This document shows, piece by piece, positions 48,370 to 58,607 of a stretch of DNA of 64,000 nt; positions within the stretch are counted from its first letter, which is position 1; each line of letters begins with the position of its first letter. The stretch is from Bradyrhizobium diazoefficiens (GTDB lineage Bacteria; Pseudomonadota; Alphaproteobacteria; Rhizobiales; Xanthobacteraceae). The stretch is taken from positions 1 to 64,000 of the forward strand of contig NZ_JAFCKW010000020.1 of the NCBI RefSeq assembly GCF_018129965.1, read 5' to 3'. Both the position numbers and the translations under genes were made by a program. The notes beneath the pieces are model-generated. The model made no database searches and was not told where the DNA came from. It saw only the letters and a program-made list of their open reading frames with translations.

Positions 48370-49200
48370 ATGCGCAGCGACGTTTCAATGACATCCGGGG
48401 TTTTCGAGGCGAACCGCGCCCGCGGCGCGGTTCGATTCGACGTGCACGCGCGCGATGGCGTGACGCGGCGCGGCGTCCTGCATGAGTCCGGCTCCCTCCG
48501 CGTGCGTTTTCCGTCGCCGGAAGACGAAGGCCTGTCCGGCGTATTCGTGAATACCGCAGGTGGTGTCGCCGGCGGCGATCGCTTCGACGTCGAGATTGCG
48601 GTCGCCGACGCCGCGCGGCTGACACTGACGACGGCGGCGGCTGAGAAGGTCTACCGCGCGCCGGGGCCGGCCGCGCAGATCAATATCGCGCTCAGCGTCG
48701 CCGCAGGTGCGCATCTCGGCTGGCTGCCGCAGGAGACGATCCTGTTCGATCGCGCCCGGGTCCGCCGCAGCTTCGATATCACGCTCGACGAGGGCGCCTC
48801 GCTTCTGCTCTGCGAGATCGTCGTATTCGGCCGCACCGCCATGGGCGAGCGGATGGAGCAGGGCGAATTCGTCGACCGCTGGCGGCTGCGTCGTGGCGGA
48901 CGGCTGGTGTTCGCCGAGACGGTCAGGCTCGACGGCAATATCGGCGCAAAACTCGGCAGACCGGCGGTGGCCAAAGGCGGGGCCGCGATCGGGACAGCGC
49001 TGATCGTTCCCGGCGACGAGGCCTTGGTCGAGCGCCTCCGCGAGGCGTCGGACTCGTTCTCCGGCGAGGTCGGGATATCCGCCTGGAATGGATTTGCAAT
49101 GGCGCGGTTCTGTGCCCAAGATGCGGCGCGCTTGCGCGCCGACATGATGGCCGTGCTGGCGCGCACCGGTGCGGGGCTGCCGCGGCTCTGGTTGAATTGA
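48370..49200 (+). CDS. ureD: Urease accessory protein UreD
   Basis: 276 residues. UreD (UreH) is the scaffold on apo-urease to which UreF and UreG bind. Family segments include VFVNTAGGVAGGDRFDVEI, LTTAAAEKVYRA and LGWLPQETILFDRARVRR. A Shine-Dalgarno-like GGGGAGGCGG precedes the ATG at 48370. It is the first urease gene and follows urtE closely. Confidence 0.95.
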   Translation: MRSDVSMTSGVFEANRARGAVRFDVHARDGVTRRGVLHESGSLRVRFPSPEDEGLSGVFVNTAGGVAGGDRFDVEIAVADAARLTLTTAAAEKVYRAPGPAAQINIALSVAAGAHLGWLPQETILFDRARVRRSFDITLDEGASLLLCEIVVFGRTAMGERMEQGEFVDRWRLRRGGRLVFAETVRLDGNIGAKLGRPAVAKGGAAIGTALIVPGDEALVERLREASDSFSGEVGISAWNGFAMARFCAQDAARLRADMMAVLARTGAGLPRLWLN

Positions 49201-49224
49201 AGTGTTGAACGGAAGAGATTTCGC

Positions 49225-49527
49225 ATGAACCTGTCTCCCCGCGAAAAGGACAAGCTCTTGATCTCGATGGCCGCGATCGTGGCCCGCCGCCGGCTGGATC
49301 GTGGCGTCAAGCTCAACCATCCCGAGGCGATCGCGATCATCTCCGATTTCATCCTTGAAGGCGCGCGCGACGGCCGCACCGTCGCCGAGCTGATGCAGTC
49401 CGGCGCCCAGGTGCTGACCCGCGACCAGGTGATGCCCGGCATCCCCGAGATGATCCACGACATCCAGGTCGAGGCGACCTTTCCGGACGGCACCAAGCTC
49501 GTCACCGTGCACGAACCGATCCGATAG
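49225..49527 (+). CDS. ureA: Urease gamma subunit
   Basis: A 100-residue structural subunit, with MNLSPREKDKLLISMAAIVA at the start and GRTVAELMQSGAQVLTRDQV and MIHDIQVEATFPDGTKLVTV in the conserved C-terminal half. Length is exactly typical. It is separated from ureB by a 110-base gap filled by a palindromic repeat. Confidence 0.97.
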   Translation: MNLSPREKDKLLISMAAIVARRRLDRGVKLNHPEAIAIISDFILEGARDGRTVAELMQSGAQVLTRDQVMPGIPEMIHDIQVEATFPDGTKLVTVHEPIR

Positions 49528-49534
49528 TGAATTC

Positions 49535-49623
49535 GTCATTCCGGGGCGCCCGTAGGGCGAACCCGGAATCCAGAGGTTGTTGATCGAGATTCCGGGTTCT
49601 CGCTTCGGGAGCGCCGGAATGAC
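49535..49623. repeat. Palindromic repeat element between ureA and ureB
   Basis: GTCATTCCGGGGCGCCCG at the left end is mirrored by CGGGAGCGCCGGAATGAC at the right end, with inner arms ACCCGGAATC and GATTCCGGGT. The whole 89-bp block folds into one long imperfect hairpin. Elements of this sort recur in Bradyrhizobium intergenic regions. Here it sits inside an operon, 7 bases after ureA and 14 before ureB. Confidence 0.75.
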
Positions 49624-49637
49624 ATAGGAAGGCAGAC

Positions 49638-49943
49638 ATGATCCCCGGCGAACTCTTCATCAAGGACGGCGAGATCGAGCTGAATGCCGGCCGCAAGACC
49701 GTGACGCTCACGGTGGCCAACACCGGCGACCGCCCGATCCAGGTCGGCTCGCACTACCACTTCTTCGAGACCAACCCGGCGCTCAAGTTCGACCGCAAGA
49801 GGGCCCGCGGCATGCGCCTCGACATCGCCGCCGGCACCGCCGTCCGTTTCGAGCCCGGCCAGACCCGCGACGTCCAGCTCGTCGCCGTGGCCGGGAAGAA
49901 GACCATCTACGGTTTTCGTGGCGACGTGATGGGGAAGCTGTGA
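49638..49943 (+). CDS. ureB: Urease beta subunit
   Basis: A 101-residue structural subunit, with IPGELFIKDGEIELNAGRKT, PIQVGSHYHFFETNPALKFD and the C-terminal YGFRGDVMGKL. It is separate from ureA and ureC, as in most bacteria. AGGAAGGCAG lies just before the ATG. Confidence 0.97.
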   Translation: MIPGELFIKDGEIELNAGRKTVTLTVANTGDRPIQVGSHYHFFETNPALKFDRKRARGMRLDIAAGTAVRFEPGQTRDVQLVAVAGKKTIYGFRGDVMGKL

Positions 49944-49946
49944 GGC

Positions 49947-50486
49947 ATGCTCTCCGCGGTCCGTCTCATCTCCGAAGCCGCTGAGCTGGCCGCGCGCCGC
50001 CATAACGGCATGGCGCGCAAGGGGCGGGGGAACGAGCCTTATATCAACCATCTCGCCGAGGTCGCGAACCTGCTCGCGCGGGCGACCGATGGGGCCGATG
50101 CCGAACTGGTCGCAGCCGGGTGGCTGCATGATGTGATCGAAGACACAGAGACGACGCATGAGGAACTCGCGCGGAAATTCTCTGACCGCATTGCGTCCCT
50201 GGTCGTCGAATGCACCGACGACATGAACCTGCCCAAGGCCGAACGACGGCGGCGGCAGGTGGTCGATGCGCCGAAGAAATCCACGAGCGCCAGGCTGATC
50301 AAGATCGCCGACAAGATCAGCAATGTCGGCGCGCGAATTCATTCCGATCCAACGTCGGACGAGCGCGGCGACCTCGCCGATTACACCGACTGGGCGGAAC
50401 AGGTCGTTGCCGGCTGCCGTGGCGGCAACGCCTGGCTCGACACTACATTCGACGAGATGGTGCGAACGGCGAGAGCTTCGCTGTGA
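49947..50486 (+). CDS. MESH1-like HD-domain (p)ppGpp hydrolase-type protein
   Basis: 179 residues covering only the HD hydrolase domain of RelA/SpoT proteins. Visible are RRHNGMARKG, PYINHLAEVA (His35), the HD pair His61/Asp62 in GWLHDVIEDT with Glu65/Asp66, and Asp122 in KIADKISNV. These are the metal-binding positions of MESH1-type small alarmone hydrolases. No synthetase domain is present. It starts 3 bases after ureB and ends 37 before ureC, so it is expressed with urease. Hydrolysis of (p)ppGpp is inferred from the family; another nucleotide substrate is possible. Confidence 0.85.
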   Translation: MLSAVRLISEAAELAARRHNGMARKGRGNEPYINHLAEVANLLARATDGADAELVAAGWLHDVIEDTETTHEELARKFSDRIASLVVECTDDMNLPKAERRRRQVVDAPKKSTSARLIKIADKISNVGARIHSDPTSDERGDLADYTDWAEQVVAGCRGGNAWLDTTFDEMVRTARASL

Positions 50487-50523
50487 ACGCCGATCAAACA
50501 TTCAAATGCAAACGGGGCTTGTG

Positions 50524-52239
<1,716 letters not shown>

Positions 52240-52366
52240 AATAGCGTCTGGACGCATGTTTCGGGCGCATATCCGGGCGGTCTTTCCGGTTTTGCGTTCG
52301 GTGCCGCCTGGTACTAAGGTCCCGCCCGGTATCGTGAACCCAGAAGAAAAGCCGGGAGGATTTCTC

Positions 52367-52666
52367 GTGATCTACGTCGTTGCCACCCTGACCATCAAGC
52401 CCGAGACGCGCGCCGAATTCATTGCAGCGGCCACCGCCTGCATCAAGGAGACGCGGAAAGAACCCGGCAATATCGCCTATGATCTGCATGAGAGCGTCAC
52501 CGATCCTGCCAAGATGGTGTTCGTCGAGCAGTGGGAGAATGCTGAGGCGCTGGTGCCGCATCGTGGCATGGAGCACATGAAGACCTTCGGCCGCGTGGCC
52601 GTGAAGTGCTTCACCGCTCCGCCGAAGATCGAGGTCATCACGCCCGAGAAGGTCGACATTCGGTAA
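52367..52666 (+). CDS. ABM-fold antibiotic-biosynthesis-type monooxygenase
   Basis: A 99-residue ferredoxin-like-fold protein of the YgiN/ABM group, with IYVVATLTIKPETRAEFIAA, then KEPGNIAYDLHES, MVFVEQWENAEAL and HRGMEHMKTF. Members oxidise quinols or aromatic compounds without a cofactor, or act on heme. The substrate here is unknown. It begins with GTG at 52367 behind a strong GGGAGGA site. It lies between ureC and ureE, 14 bases before the latter, with no evident link to nickel or urea. Confidence 0.8.
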   Translation: MIYVVATLTIKPETRAEFIAAATACIKETRKEPGNIAYDLHESVTDPAKMVFVEQWENAEALVPHRGMEHMKTFGRVAVKCFTAPPKIEVITPEKVDIR

Positions 52667-52680
52667 ACAGGACATAGCGC

Positions 52681-53301
52681 ATGATCCGGGCGACGCAGGT
52701 TAGGGGACAGCACCGCTTCACGGAGACGCCGGCGGATACGGTTGTGCTCGATTTCGACGATCGACACCGCCGCCGCATGGCGATGACGGGGACGCGGGGT
52801 CTCGAGTTCCTGCTCGACCTGGAGAATGCCGTCGCGCTGCGCGGCGGCGATGCGCTGTTGCTTGAGGACGGCCGGCTGGTCGAGGTGGTCGCGGCCCCCG
52901 AGCCGCTGCTCGAGATCCGCGGCCGCGATCCGAATCACCTCATCCGCGTCGGCTGGCATCTCGGCAACCGCCATCTGCCGACGCAGATCATGGCCAAGGC
53001 CTTGCGAATCCGCCGCGACCACGTCATCGAGGCCATGGTGAAGGGCCTTGGCGCACGCGTGATCGAGATCGAGGCGCCGTTCGATCCCGAAGGCGGCGCC
53101 TATGCCGACGCCGGCCACGCGCATGGGCACGACGACCATGCCCATCACGACCACGGCCACCATGATCACGTCCACCATGATCATCACGGCCACGACCATG
53201 CCGCGCATGACCATGGCCACGATCACCACCATCATCACGACGAGCATTGCGACCATCCCGACCATCACCACGGCCACAAGCATGCTCATGACCACAAATG
53301 A
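52681..53301 (+). CDS. ureE: Urease nickel chaperone UreE
   Basis: 206 residues. The N-terminal peptide-binding domain and the metal-binding domain (LIRVGWHLGNRHLPTQIMAK; RRDHVIEAMVKGLG) make up about 143 residues. A tail of about 62 residues follows, with roughly 33 histidines mixed with Asp and Gly, far longer than needed to deliver nickel and possibly a nickel store. The 3' end overlaps ureF by 14 bases. Confidence 0.95.
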   Translation: MIRATQVRGQHRFTETPADTVVLDFDDRHRRRMAMTGTRGLEFLLDLENAVALRGGDALLLEDGRLVEVVAAPEPLLEIRGRDPNHLIRVGWHLGNRHLPTQIMAKALRIRRDHVIEAMVKGLGARVIEIEAPFDPEGGAYADAGHAHGHDDHAHHDHGHHDHVHHDHHGHDHAAHDHGHDHHHHHDEHCDHPDHHHGHKHAHDHK

Positions 53302-54010
53302 GCCGGTTCGTGCCGGTGACCTCGCCGGGCGCGAGGCGGCAGCGCTGTACCGGCTGATGACCTGGCTGTCGCCGGCGTTTCCCGTCGGCGGATTCTCCTA
53401 TTCCAGCGGCATCGAATGGGCGGTCGAGGCCGGCGATATCACCGACATCGCGACGCTTGCCGACTGGCTCGATGCGATGCTCGGCGACGGATCCGGCTTC
53501 TGCGATGCAACGTTCCTGGTTCACGCCTATCGTGCCGCCGAAACCGGCGAGGAGAGCACTCTCAGCGACATCGCCGAACTGGCTGCCGCTTTCGTGCCGT
53601 CACGCGAACGGCAGCTCGAAACGACCTCGCAGGGGCGTGCCTTCATCGACATCACCCGCGCGGCATGGGATGCGGAAGGCCTGCAAGCCATGGTCGCGGC
53701 GTGCGGGGCGCCACTGGTCTATCCCGTCGCCGTCGGCGTGGTTGCCGCGATGCACGGCGTACCGCTGGCGCCGACCCTGCACGCCTTCCTGCACGCGCTC
53801 GTCTCGAACTGGATTTCCGCGGCCAGCCGTCTCATTCCGCTCGGCCAGACCGACAGCCAGCGCGTCCTGGTGAGGCTGGAAGCCGCGGTCGTCGCGGCCG
53901 CCGATCGCGCGCTGAATGCGACATTGGACGATCTCGGCGGTGCGACGTTTCGTGCCGATCTCGCCAGCCTGCGCCACGAGACGCAGTATACGCGGCTGTT
54001 TCGGTCGTGA
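53288..54010 (+). CDS. ureF: Urease accessory protein UreF
   Basis: A 240-residue helical protein that binds UreD and gates UreG GTPase activity. Family segments are YRLMTWLSPAFPVGGFSYSS, GIEWAVEAGDI and WISAASRLIPLGQTDSQR. The ATG at 53288 lies within the ureE His codons in another frame. Upstream open sequence in this frame is a Thr/Met/Ile shadow of the His repeat. Confidence 0.94.
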   Translation: MTTNEPVRAGDLAGREAAALYRLMTWLSPAFPVGGFSYSSGIEWAVEAGDITDIATLADWLDAMLGDGSGFCDATFLVHAYRAAETGEESTLSDIAELAAAFVPSRERQLETTSQGRAFIDITRAAWDAEGLQAMVAACGAPLVYPVAVGVVAAMHGVPLAPTLHAFLHALVSNWISAASRLIPLGQTDSQRVLVRLEAAVVAAADRALNATLDDLGGATFRADLASLRHETQYTRLFRS

Positions 54011-54049
54011 GCGGCGCGGCCTTCAACCCTTCAAGAGAGAGCAAGTGAC

Positions 54050-54673
54050 ATGTCGAAATCTCACGGCCCCTTGCGTGTCGGCGTCGGCGGCCCCGTCGGA
54101 TCGGGCAAGACCGCGCTGATGGACCTGCTCTGCAAGACCATGCGCGAGCGCTACGACATCGCTGCGATCACCAACGATATCTACACCAAATGGGATGCGG
54201 AATTCCTGGTGCGCTCTGGCTCGCTGACGCCCGACCGCATTGCCGGTGTCGAGACCGGCGGCTGCCCGCACACCGCCATCCGCGAGGACGCGTCTATGAA
54301 CCTGGCTGCGGTCGCGGATATGCGTGCGAAATTCCCCGGCCTCGACCTCGTGCTGATCGAGTCCGGCGGCGACAATCTCGCTGCCACCTTTTCCCCGGAA
54401 CTGGCCGACCTCACCATCTACGTCATCGACGTTGCCGCCGGCGACAAGATCCCGTCCAAGGGCGGCCCCGGCATCACCCGGTCCGATCTTCTGGTGATCA
54501 ACAAGATCGATCTTGCGCCCCATGTCGGCGCCTCCCTGGAGAAGATGGACACGGACGCGAGGCGCATGCGCGGCCAGCGCCCCTTCGTCATGACCAACCT
54601 GAAGAAGAGCGAGGGGCTCGACCGGATCGTCGGTTTCATTGAGACCAAGGGCGGGCTGAAACCGGCGGGTTGA
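54050..54673 (+). CDS. ureG: Urease accessory GTPase UreG
   Basis: A 207-residue SIMIBI GTPase that drives nickel insertion. The P-loop GVGGPVGSGKTAL is at residues 11-23, the Cys-Pro-His metal motif is ETGGCPHTAIRED, ESGGDNLAATFSPEL follows, and the base-specificity motif is NKIDLAPHVGA. A ribosome site AGAGAG precedes the ATG. It is the last urease gene. The 296 bases after it (54674-54969) show only a small GGCCG/CGGCC stem near 54793-54808. Confidence 0.97.
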   Translation: MSKSHGPLRVGVGGPVGSGKTALMDLLCKTMRERYDIAAITNDIYTKWDAEFLVRSGSLTPDRIAGVETGGCPHTAIREDASMNLAAVADMRAKFPGLDLVLIESGGDNLAATFSPELADLTIYVIDVAAGDKIPSKGGPGITRSDLLVINKIDLAPHVGASLEKMDTDARRMRGQRPFVMTNLKKSEGLDRIVGFIETKGGLKPAG

Positions 54674-54969
54674 CGGCGCGACGACGTGGCGCAGGTATAT
54701 TCATCCGTTCAAGCGCCGGCAAAGCCGCATTTGCGGAACAAATCTCGGTCACGGCGATTATCTACCTCCACTGCCCGAAGCAAAGCCGTCATGGCCGGAC
54801 CGTCGGCCGGGCGGATTAAGCTTTTCAGGCAACCGAAGTTGCGTACCGATGCCTCCTCCTTCATTATCTTCGCCACTGGGGTCCACTCTGTTTCGGCACA
54901 GGGCCGTTCGAGCGGCGTTCACATGCTCCGTATTGATTGCCGAGCTGCTGCTTTTGCCTGAGTAGTCAA

Positions 54970-56628
54970 TTGGTCCGGCTGGGATTCATCATCGGCTTCA
55001 TCGCGCTGCTCGGGGTTCTGCTCTCCGGGCTCGCAGCCTATCGTGTCCACGATCAGGAACTGGCGCTGGACCGGATCGCACTGGCGCGTGCCATCGACGT
55101 TCACGCGAGCCTGGTCCAGGACCGGCTCACCGAGCGGGAGCTGCTCGCCCGCGTCGCATCGGGCCTGTTCCGCGCGCCGTCCGTGCTCAAGCCGAACATG
55201 CTGGGGCCGCTGCGTTCGGCCATCTACGCCTTCAAGACCGATTTCGTGGTGGCCGGCTGGATCGCCCGGTTGAAACCGGATGAACTTCCGGCAGCAGAGG
55301 CCGCAATCGCTGGGGCCGGCTTCCCCGATCCCAAGATACGCACTTACGACAACACGCCGGTCGATCCGGCCACGGTCACCCAGCCAATCAACGTGTTGTT
55401 GGACCTGGAGCCGCGGAGTGCCGAGACCAAAGTGCTCCCAGGAGTGAGCTACGACCAGGATCCTATTCGCAACACCCTATTGACGCGCGCCCGGCTCGAG
55501 AAACGATCCATCGCATCGGACCCGGTCGAACTGCTGAGCGGCCGCGGGCCGATAGGTGTTATCGTAGCCGCCCCTGTCATTGCCGAAGGAGATACGGAGC
55601 CTGCCGGATTCATCGTATTCTCCTATGAGCTCGCTTCGCTGATGCTGACGAATGACGACCTGTCGTTGTTTGCGGTCGCCCTCAAGGACCCGCGCCGGGA
55701 TGGCGGCGAACTCGTGGCCAACGACCAGGGCACGATCTCTGCGCGCATGACGGCAGCAGACGGACCAGCGCCCTCGGCGACACGCACAGTGAGCTTCGGC
55801 GGGCGCGACTGGCAGCTCGGCTATTACGCCAAGACCAATTCGGCGCGCCGCGCCGAGCAGACCGCGATCATCGTGGCGGCGATCGGTTTTGCCATCACCG
55901 CGATGGTTTGCGGGCTGTTCGGCTATGTCGCCTACAACAATCTGCGGCTCAGCCGGGAAATCCAGGTGCGGATCGGCTTTGAGCGCCGCCTGACCGCGGT
56001 CATCGACGAGCTCAACCACCGGGTCAAGAACATCCTGGCGGTGATCCAGTCGATCGTGACGCGCACGCTCCGGCACGGTTCGGACATCGACGTCGCACGC
56101 GAACTGCTGATCGGCCGGATCCACGCCATGTCCAACGTGGTCTCGCTGCTCAGCGAGAGCCAGTGGCAGGGTGTCAAGCTAAAGGGCCTGTTCGAGGCGC
56201 GCGCCATTCCGCATGCCGACCGCATCGCCGTCACCGGGCCGGATATCGCGGTCAGCGCACGGGCGGCGCAGAGCCTGTCGCTGCTGTTTTTCGAGCTCGC
56301 CTCGCACTCCGATGAAGGCCTGTCGCTGGTCGGCAAGCATCCGCATATCACGGCCAACTGGACGGTGACGGGCGAGGGAGCGGACGAGGTCTTCCATTTC
56401 CGCTGGGAGGAGTTCAACACCAGCGAGGCGACGCGACGCCCGGATTCCGATTTCGGCCTGATCCTGCTCGATCGCGTCGCGCCGGAAGCGCTCGGCGGCA
56501 CCGCCAAGCGCTTCTTCACCGACGTCTCCTACGTCTATGAATTGACTGCGCCGATGGAGACGGTGGTCGACATGACCGAGCGCGACCGCACGGAGAAGCT
56601 CTCGCAGCCGGTGAAAACGGTACGGTAG
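54970..56628 (+). CDS. Membrane sensor kinase of the HWE type with degenerate ATP site
   Basis: About 552 residues. The first helix (VRLGFIIGFIALLGVLLSG) is followed by a periplasmic CHASE-like sensor (about 35-285), a second helix (AIIVAAIGFAITAMVCGLF), and a HWE/HisKA_2 dimerisation domain with the phospho-acceptor in ELNHRVKNILAVIQSI. In the ATP domain the N box reads FFELASHSDEG, without the Asn expected in HELATNAAKYG. The W-x-E motif (FRWEEF) is present. No ATG is available; I use the TTG at 54970, and the TTG at 54937 is also open. Kinase activity is doubtful. Confidence 0.8.
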   Translation: MVRLGFIIGFIALLGVLLSGLAAYRVHDQELALDRIALARAIDVHASLVQDRLTERELLARVASGLFRAPSVLKPNMLGPLRSAIYAFKTDFVVAGWIARLKPDELPAAEAAIAGAGFPDPKIRTYDNTPVDPATVTQPINVLLDLEPRSAETKVLPGVSYDQDPIRNTLLTRARLEKRSIASDPVELLSGRGPIGVIVAAPVIAEGDTEPAGFIVFSYELASLMLTNDDLSLFAVALKDPRRDGGELVANDQGTISARMTAADGPAPSATRTVSFGGRDWQLGYYAKTNSARRAEQTAIIVAAIGFAITAMVCGLFGYVAYNNLRLSREIQVRIGFERRLTAVIDELNHRVKNILAVIQSIVTRTLRHGSDIDVARELLIGRIHAMSNVVSLLSESQWQGVKLKGLFEARAIPHADRIAVTGPDIAVSARAAQSLSLLFFELASHSDEGLSLVGKHPHITANWTVTGEGADEVFHFRWEEFNTSEATRRPDSDFGLILLDRVAPEALGGTAKRFFTDVSYVYELTAPMETVVDMTERDRTEKLSQPVKTVR

Positions 56629-56644
56629 ATGTGACGCTTCAAGC

Positions 56645-57253
56645 TCAGCCTTTCGGCCGCAAAACCAGATCGACCAGGGTGCGCGCATAGGCAGGCGTGA
56701 TCGGCGCGATGCCGAAGACGTAGCGGTAGAACAGGCTGCCATAGATGGCGTCGTAGAGATCCTCGGGCTGTCCTTCAGCCAGAATGCTGCCGTCCTTCTG
56801 GCCGGCCGCGATCATCTCGACCAGCGCGTCGCGGCGGAATTGCAGATAGCGGGCGTAGAACAGCTCCGCCGAACCGGTCCTGGAAATGCATTCGGAGATC
56901 ACGGCGAGCTGAACCTTGCCGAATTCGTCCTGGAGCGCCTCGGCATAAGCCGCGGCATGGCGGCGGGCGCGTGCCGCGGGCGTGCCGGAACTGGCCGGCG
57001 GCAAGGGCAGCATCTGTGCGGCGTGATGGAGGAAGGCGTCGATCAGCAGCGCTTCCCGCGATGGCCACCATTTGTAGATCGTCATCTTGGAGACGCCGGA
57101 GTGTCGCGCGACCGCGTCGATGGTGGTGGCGGCAAGGCCCGTGGCGGCCATCAGCGCATAGGCGCTTTCGAGAATGGCGTTGCTGGTCTCGATCGACCGC
57201 GGCCTGCCGCGCCGGGGCGCGCTGTCAGCCGCTTCAGCCTCGTTTTTCTCCAT
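56645..57253 (-). CDS. TetR/AcrR-family transcriptional regulator
   Basis: 202 residues. The N-terminal helix-turn-helix is clear (TTIDAVARHSGVSKMTIYKW, followed by WPSREALLIDAF). The C-terminal ligand domain is of the TetR_C AefR-like kind (SGTPAARARRHAAAYAEAL). An Arg/Pro-rich stretch (APRRGRPRS) precedes the DNA-binding domain. Start taken at 57253 (MEKNEAEAA). It ends 16 bases after the convergent kinase gene. Target unknown; the gene upstream on the same strand is opgC. Confidence 0.88.
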   Translation of the reverse strand: MEKNEAEAADSAPRRGRPRSIETSNAILESAYALMAATGLAATTIDAVARHSGVSKMTIYKWWPSREALLIDAFLHHAAQMLPLPPASSGTPAARARRHAAAYAEALQDEFGKVQLAVISECISRTGSAELFYARYLQFRRDALVEMIAAGQKDGSILAEGQPEDLYDAIYGSLFYRYVFGIAPITPAYARTLVDLVLRPKG

Positions 57254-57335
57254 CGCCACGTCCGGCCCCCTCGCGCAGAACTTCGGCATAGCGCAGCCGC
57301 CGCGGCCGGCCTAGCAGAATCGCACGATTGTATGC

Positions 57336-58478
57336 TCAGGCCTGCTGCCGCGCGGTCGCCGGCAGATCCTGCCATTTTGACCAGGAGATGTAATAGGCCA
57401 CGGCGGTCATCGCCGCGAAGCCGAGGAGGCTCACCGCGATCTGTATCACCATCAGGTTTGCGCCGGTGATCAGGATCAGATGGCCCGCAAAGGACAGGAA
57501 TACGCCGACGCAGAAGACGGCGAGCCATTCCTCGCCGCATGTGATCACGGCCTGGAGCGGCCGATACTTCAGGCCGGGGTGATCGGCTGGGATGAGGTGG
57601 GTTGCGAGGAACGCGAGCGCGAGGAAATGGACCACGCGATAGGGCGCGAGGTTTTCCTTGTCGGTCGGCGCGATGCTGTTGACGACGAGGTCCGGCAAAT
57701 AGGCCGACAGTGCCGGCGAATGGCGCATCAGGGTGACGGCCATCGCGAACACGATATAGGCACCCGCCAGCAGCCGCAGCCAGGTCATGCTGCGCAACGT
57801 GCGGCCGGACGCGCCGGTCACGGCGAACCAGCCGCCCAGCACCATCAGCATCTGCCAGCACAGCGGATTGAAGGTCCATTCCTGATCCGGATAGACCCGA
57901 AAATTCCAGTCGAACCAGCGTGCCGCCAGATAAAGCGCGACCGATGCTGCAAGCGTGACGTTCGGCCGCCGCAACAGGCCCCAAAGCGCGAATGGAAAGA
58001 ACGCCATCAGCGGGATCATCAGCTGCAACAGGTCGAGGTTGAGCGGCTCTTCCTGCAGCACCAGTCCCCGGACGAGAATGCGCAGCGGATGCTCGAGAAT
58101 GCCGGAGATGTTGTATTCGTGGATGATCTCCGGCGCCATCGACTGCGAGGCCACATAGGCGATGGTGTCGATATAGATCACGAACAGAACGACGTAGGCT
58201 GCGTAAAGCCGCCAGACGCGGCGGAAGATGCGCGTCGCCGCGACGAGATAGCCGCGCTCCAGCGCCATCCTGCCGTGGATGACGGCGACGCCATAACCTA
58301 CAACGAACACGAACAGATCTGCCGCACCGCTGAAGCCGAAGTTTCGCAGCGTCAGCAAGTTGACGACGTTATTCGGGATGTGGTCCACGAACACCGACCA
58401 GTTGGCAATGCCGAGCGTCAAATAGAGCCTGGCGTCGTGACGGTATGCGGAGAGGTTCGCCTTGACGGACGGTTTCAT
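57336..58478 (-). CDS. opgC: OpgC-type integral membrane acyltransferase
   Basis: 380 residues with about ten membrane helices. The OpgC family N-terminus is visible: DARLYLTLGIANWSVFVDHI, PNNVVNLLTLRNFGFSGAAD, LFVFVVGYGVAVIHGRMAL. OpgC adds succinyl groups to periplasmic glucans. Bradyrhizobium makes cyclic beta-glucans, and similar enzymes decorate those, so the substrate here is uncertain. The start at 58478 precedes KPSVKANLSAYRHD; earlier ATGs such as 58535 are open. Confidence 0.88.
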   Translation of the reverse strand: MKPSVKANLSAYRHDARLYLTLGIANWSVFVDHIPNNVVNLLTLRNFGFSGAADLFVFVVGYGVAVIHGRMALERGYLVAATRIFRRVWRLYAAYVVLFVIYIDTIAYVASQSMAPEIIHEYNISGILEHPLRILVRGLVLQEEPLNLDLLQLMIPLMAFFPFALWGLLRRPNVTLAASVALYLAARWFDWNFRVYPDQEWTFNPLCWQMLMVLGGWFAVTGASGRTLRSMTWLRLLAGAYIVFAMAVTLMRHSPALSAYLPDLVVNSIAPTDKENLAPYRVVHFLALAFLATHLIPADHPGLKYRPLQAVITCGEEWLAVFCVGVFLSFAGHLILITGANLMVIQIAVSLLGFAAMTAVAYYISWSKWQDLPATARQQA

Positions 58479-58607
58479 GCGGAAATTGGCTTCTGGAATC
58501 AGGGGCGCTGCTTTTAGCGGCAACCGCCTGTCCATCCGAGTAGCTTTTGCGTGATGGGAGCTGATTTTTCCCGGGGACGCTAAAACCGGTCAACGCAGGC
58601 CTTGCCG

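Noticed and set aside
50323..50523. Longer UreC N-terminus
   Set aside because: The extra 67 residues overlap the HD-domain gene and do not resemble urease; the ATG at 50524 gives the normal alpha-subunit start.
53110..53290. Met/Thr/Ile-rich frame before ureF as a longer UreF N-terminus
   Set aside because: It is the out-of-frame reading of the UreE histidine codons; UreF family sequence begins only after 53288.
54736..54761. EcfG-type promoter before the HWE kinase
   Set aside because: GGAAC is present, but the -10 position at N16 reads GATT, two bases off CGTT, and it lies over 200 bases from the likely start.
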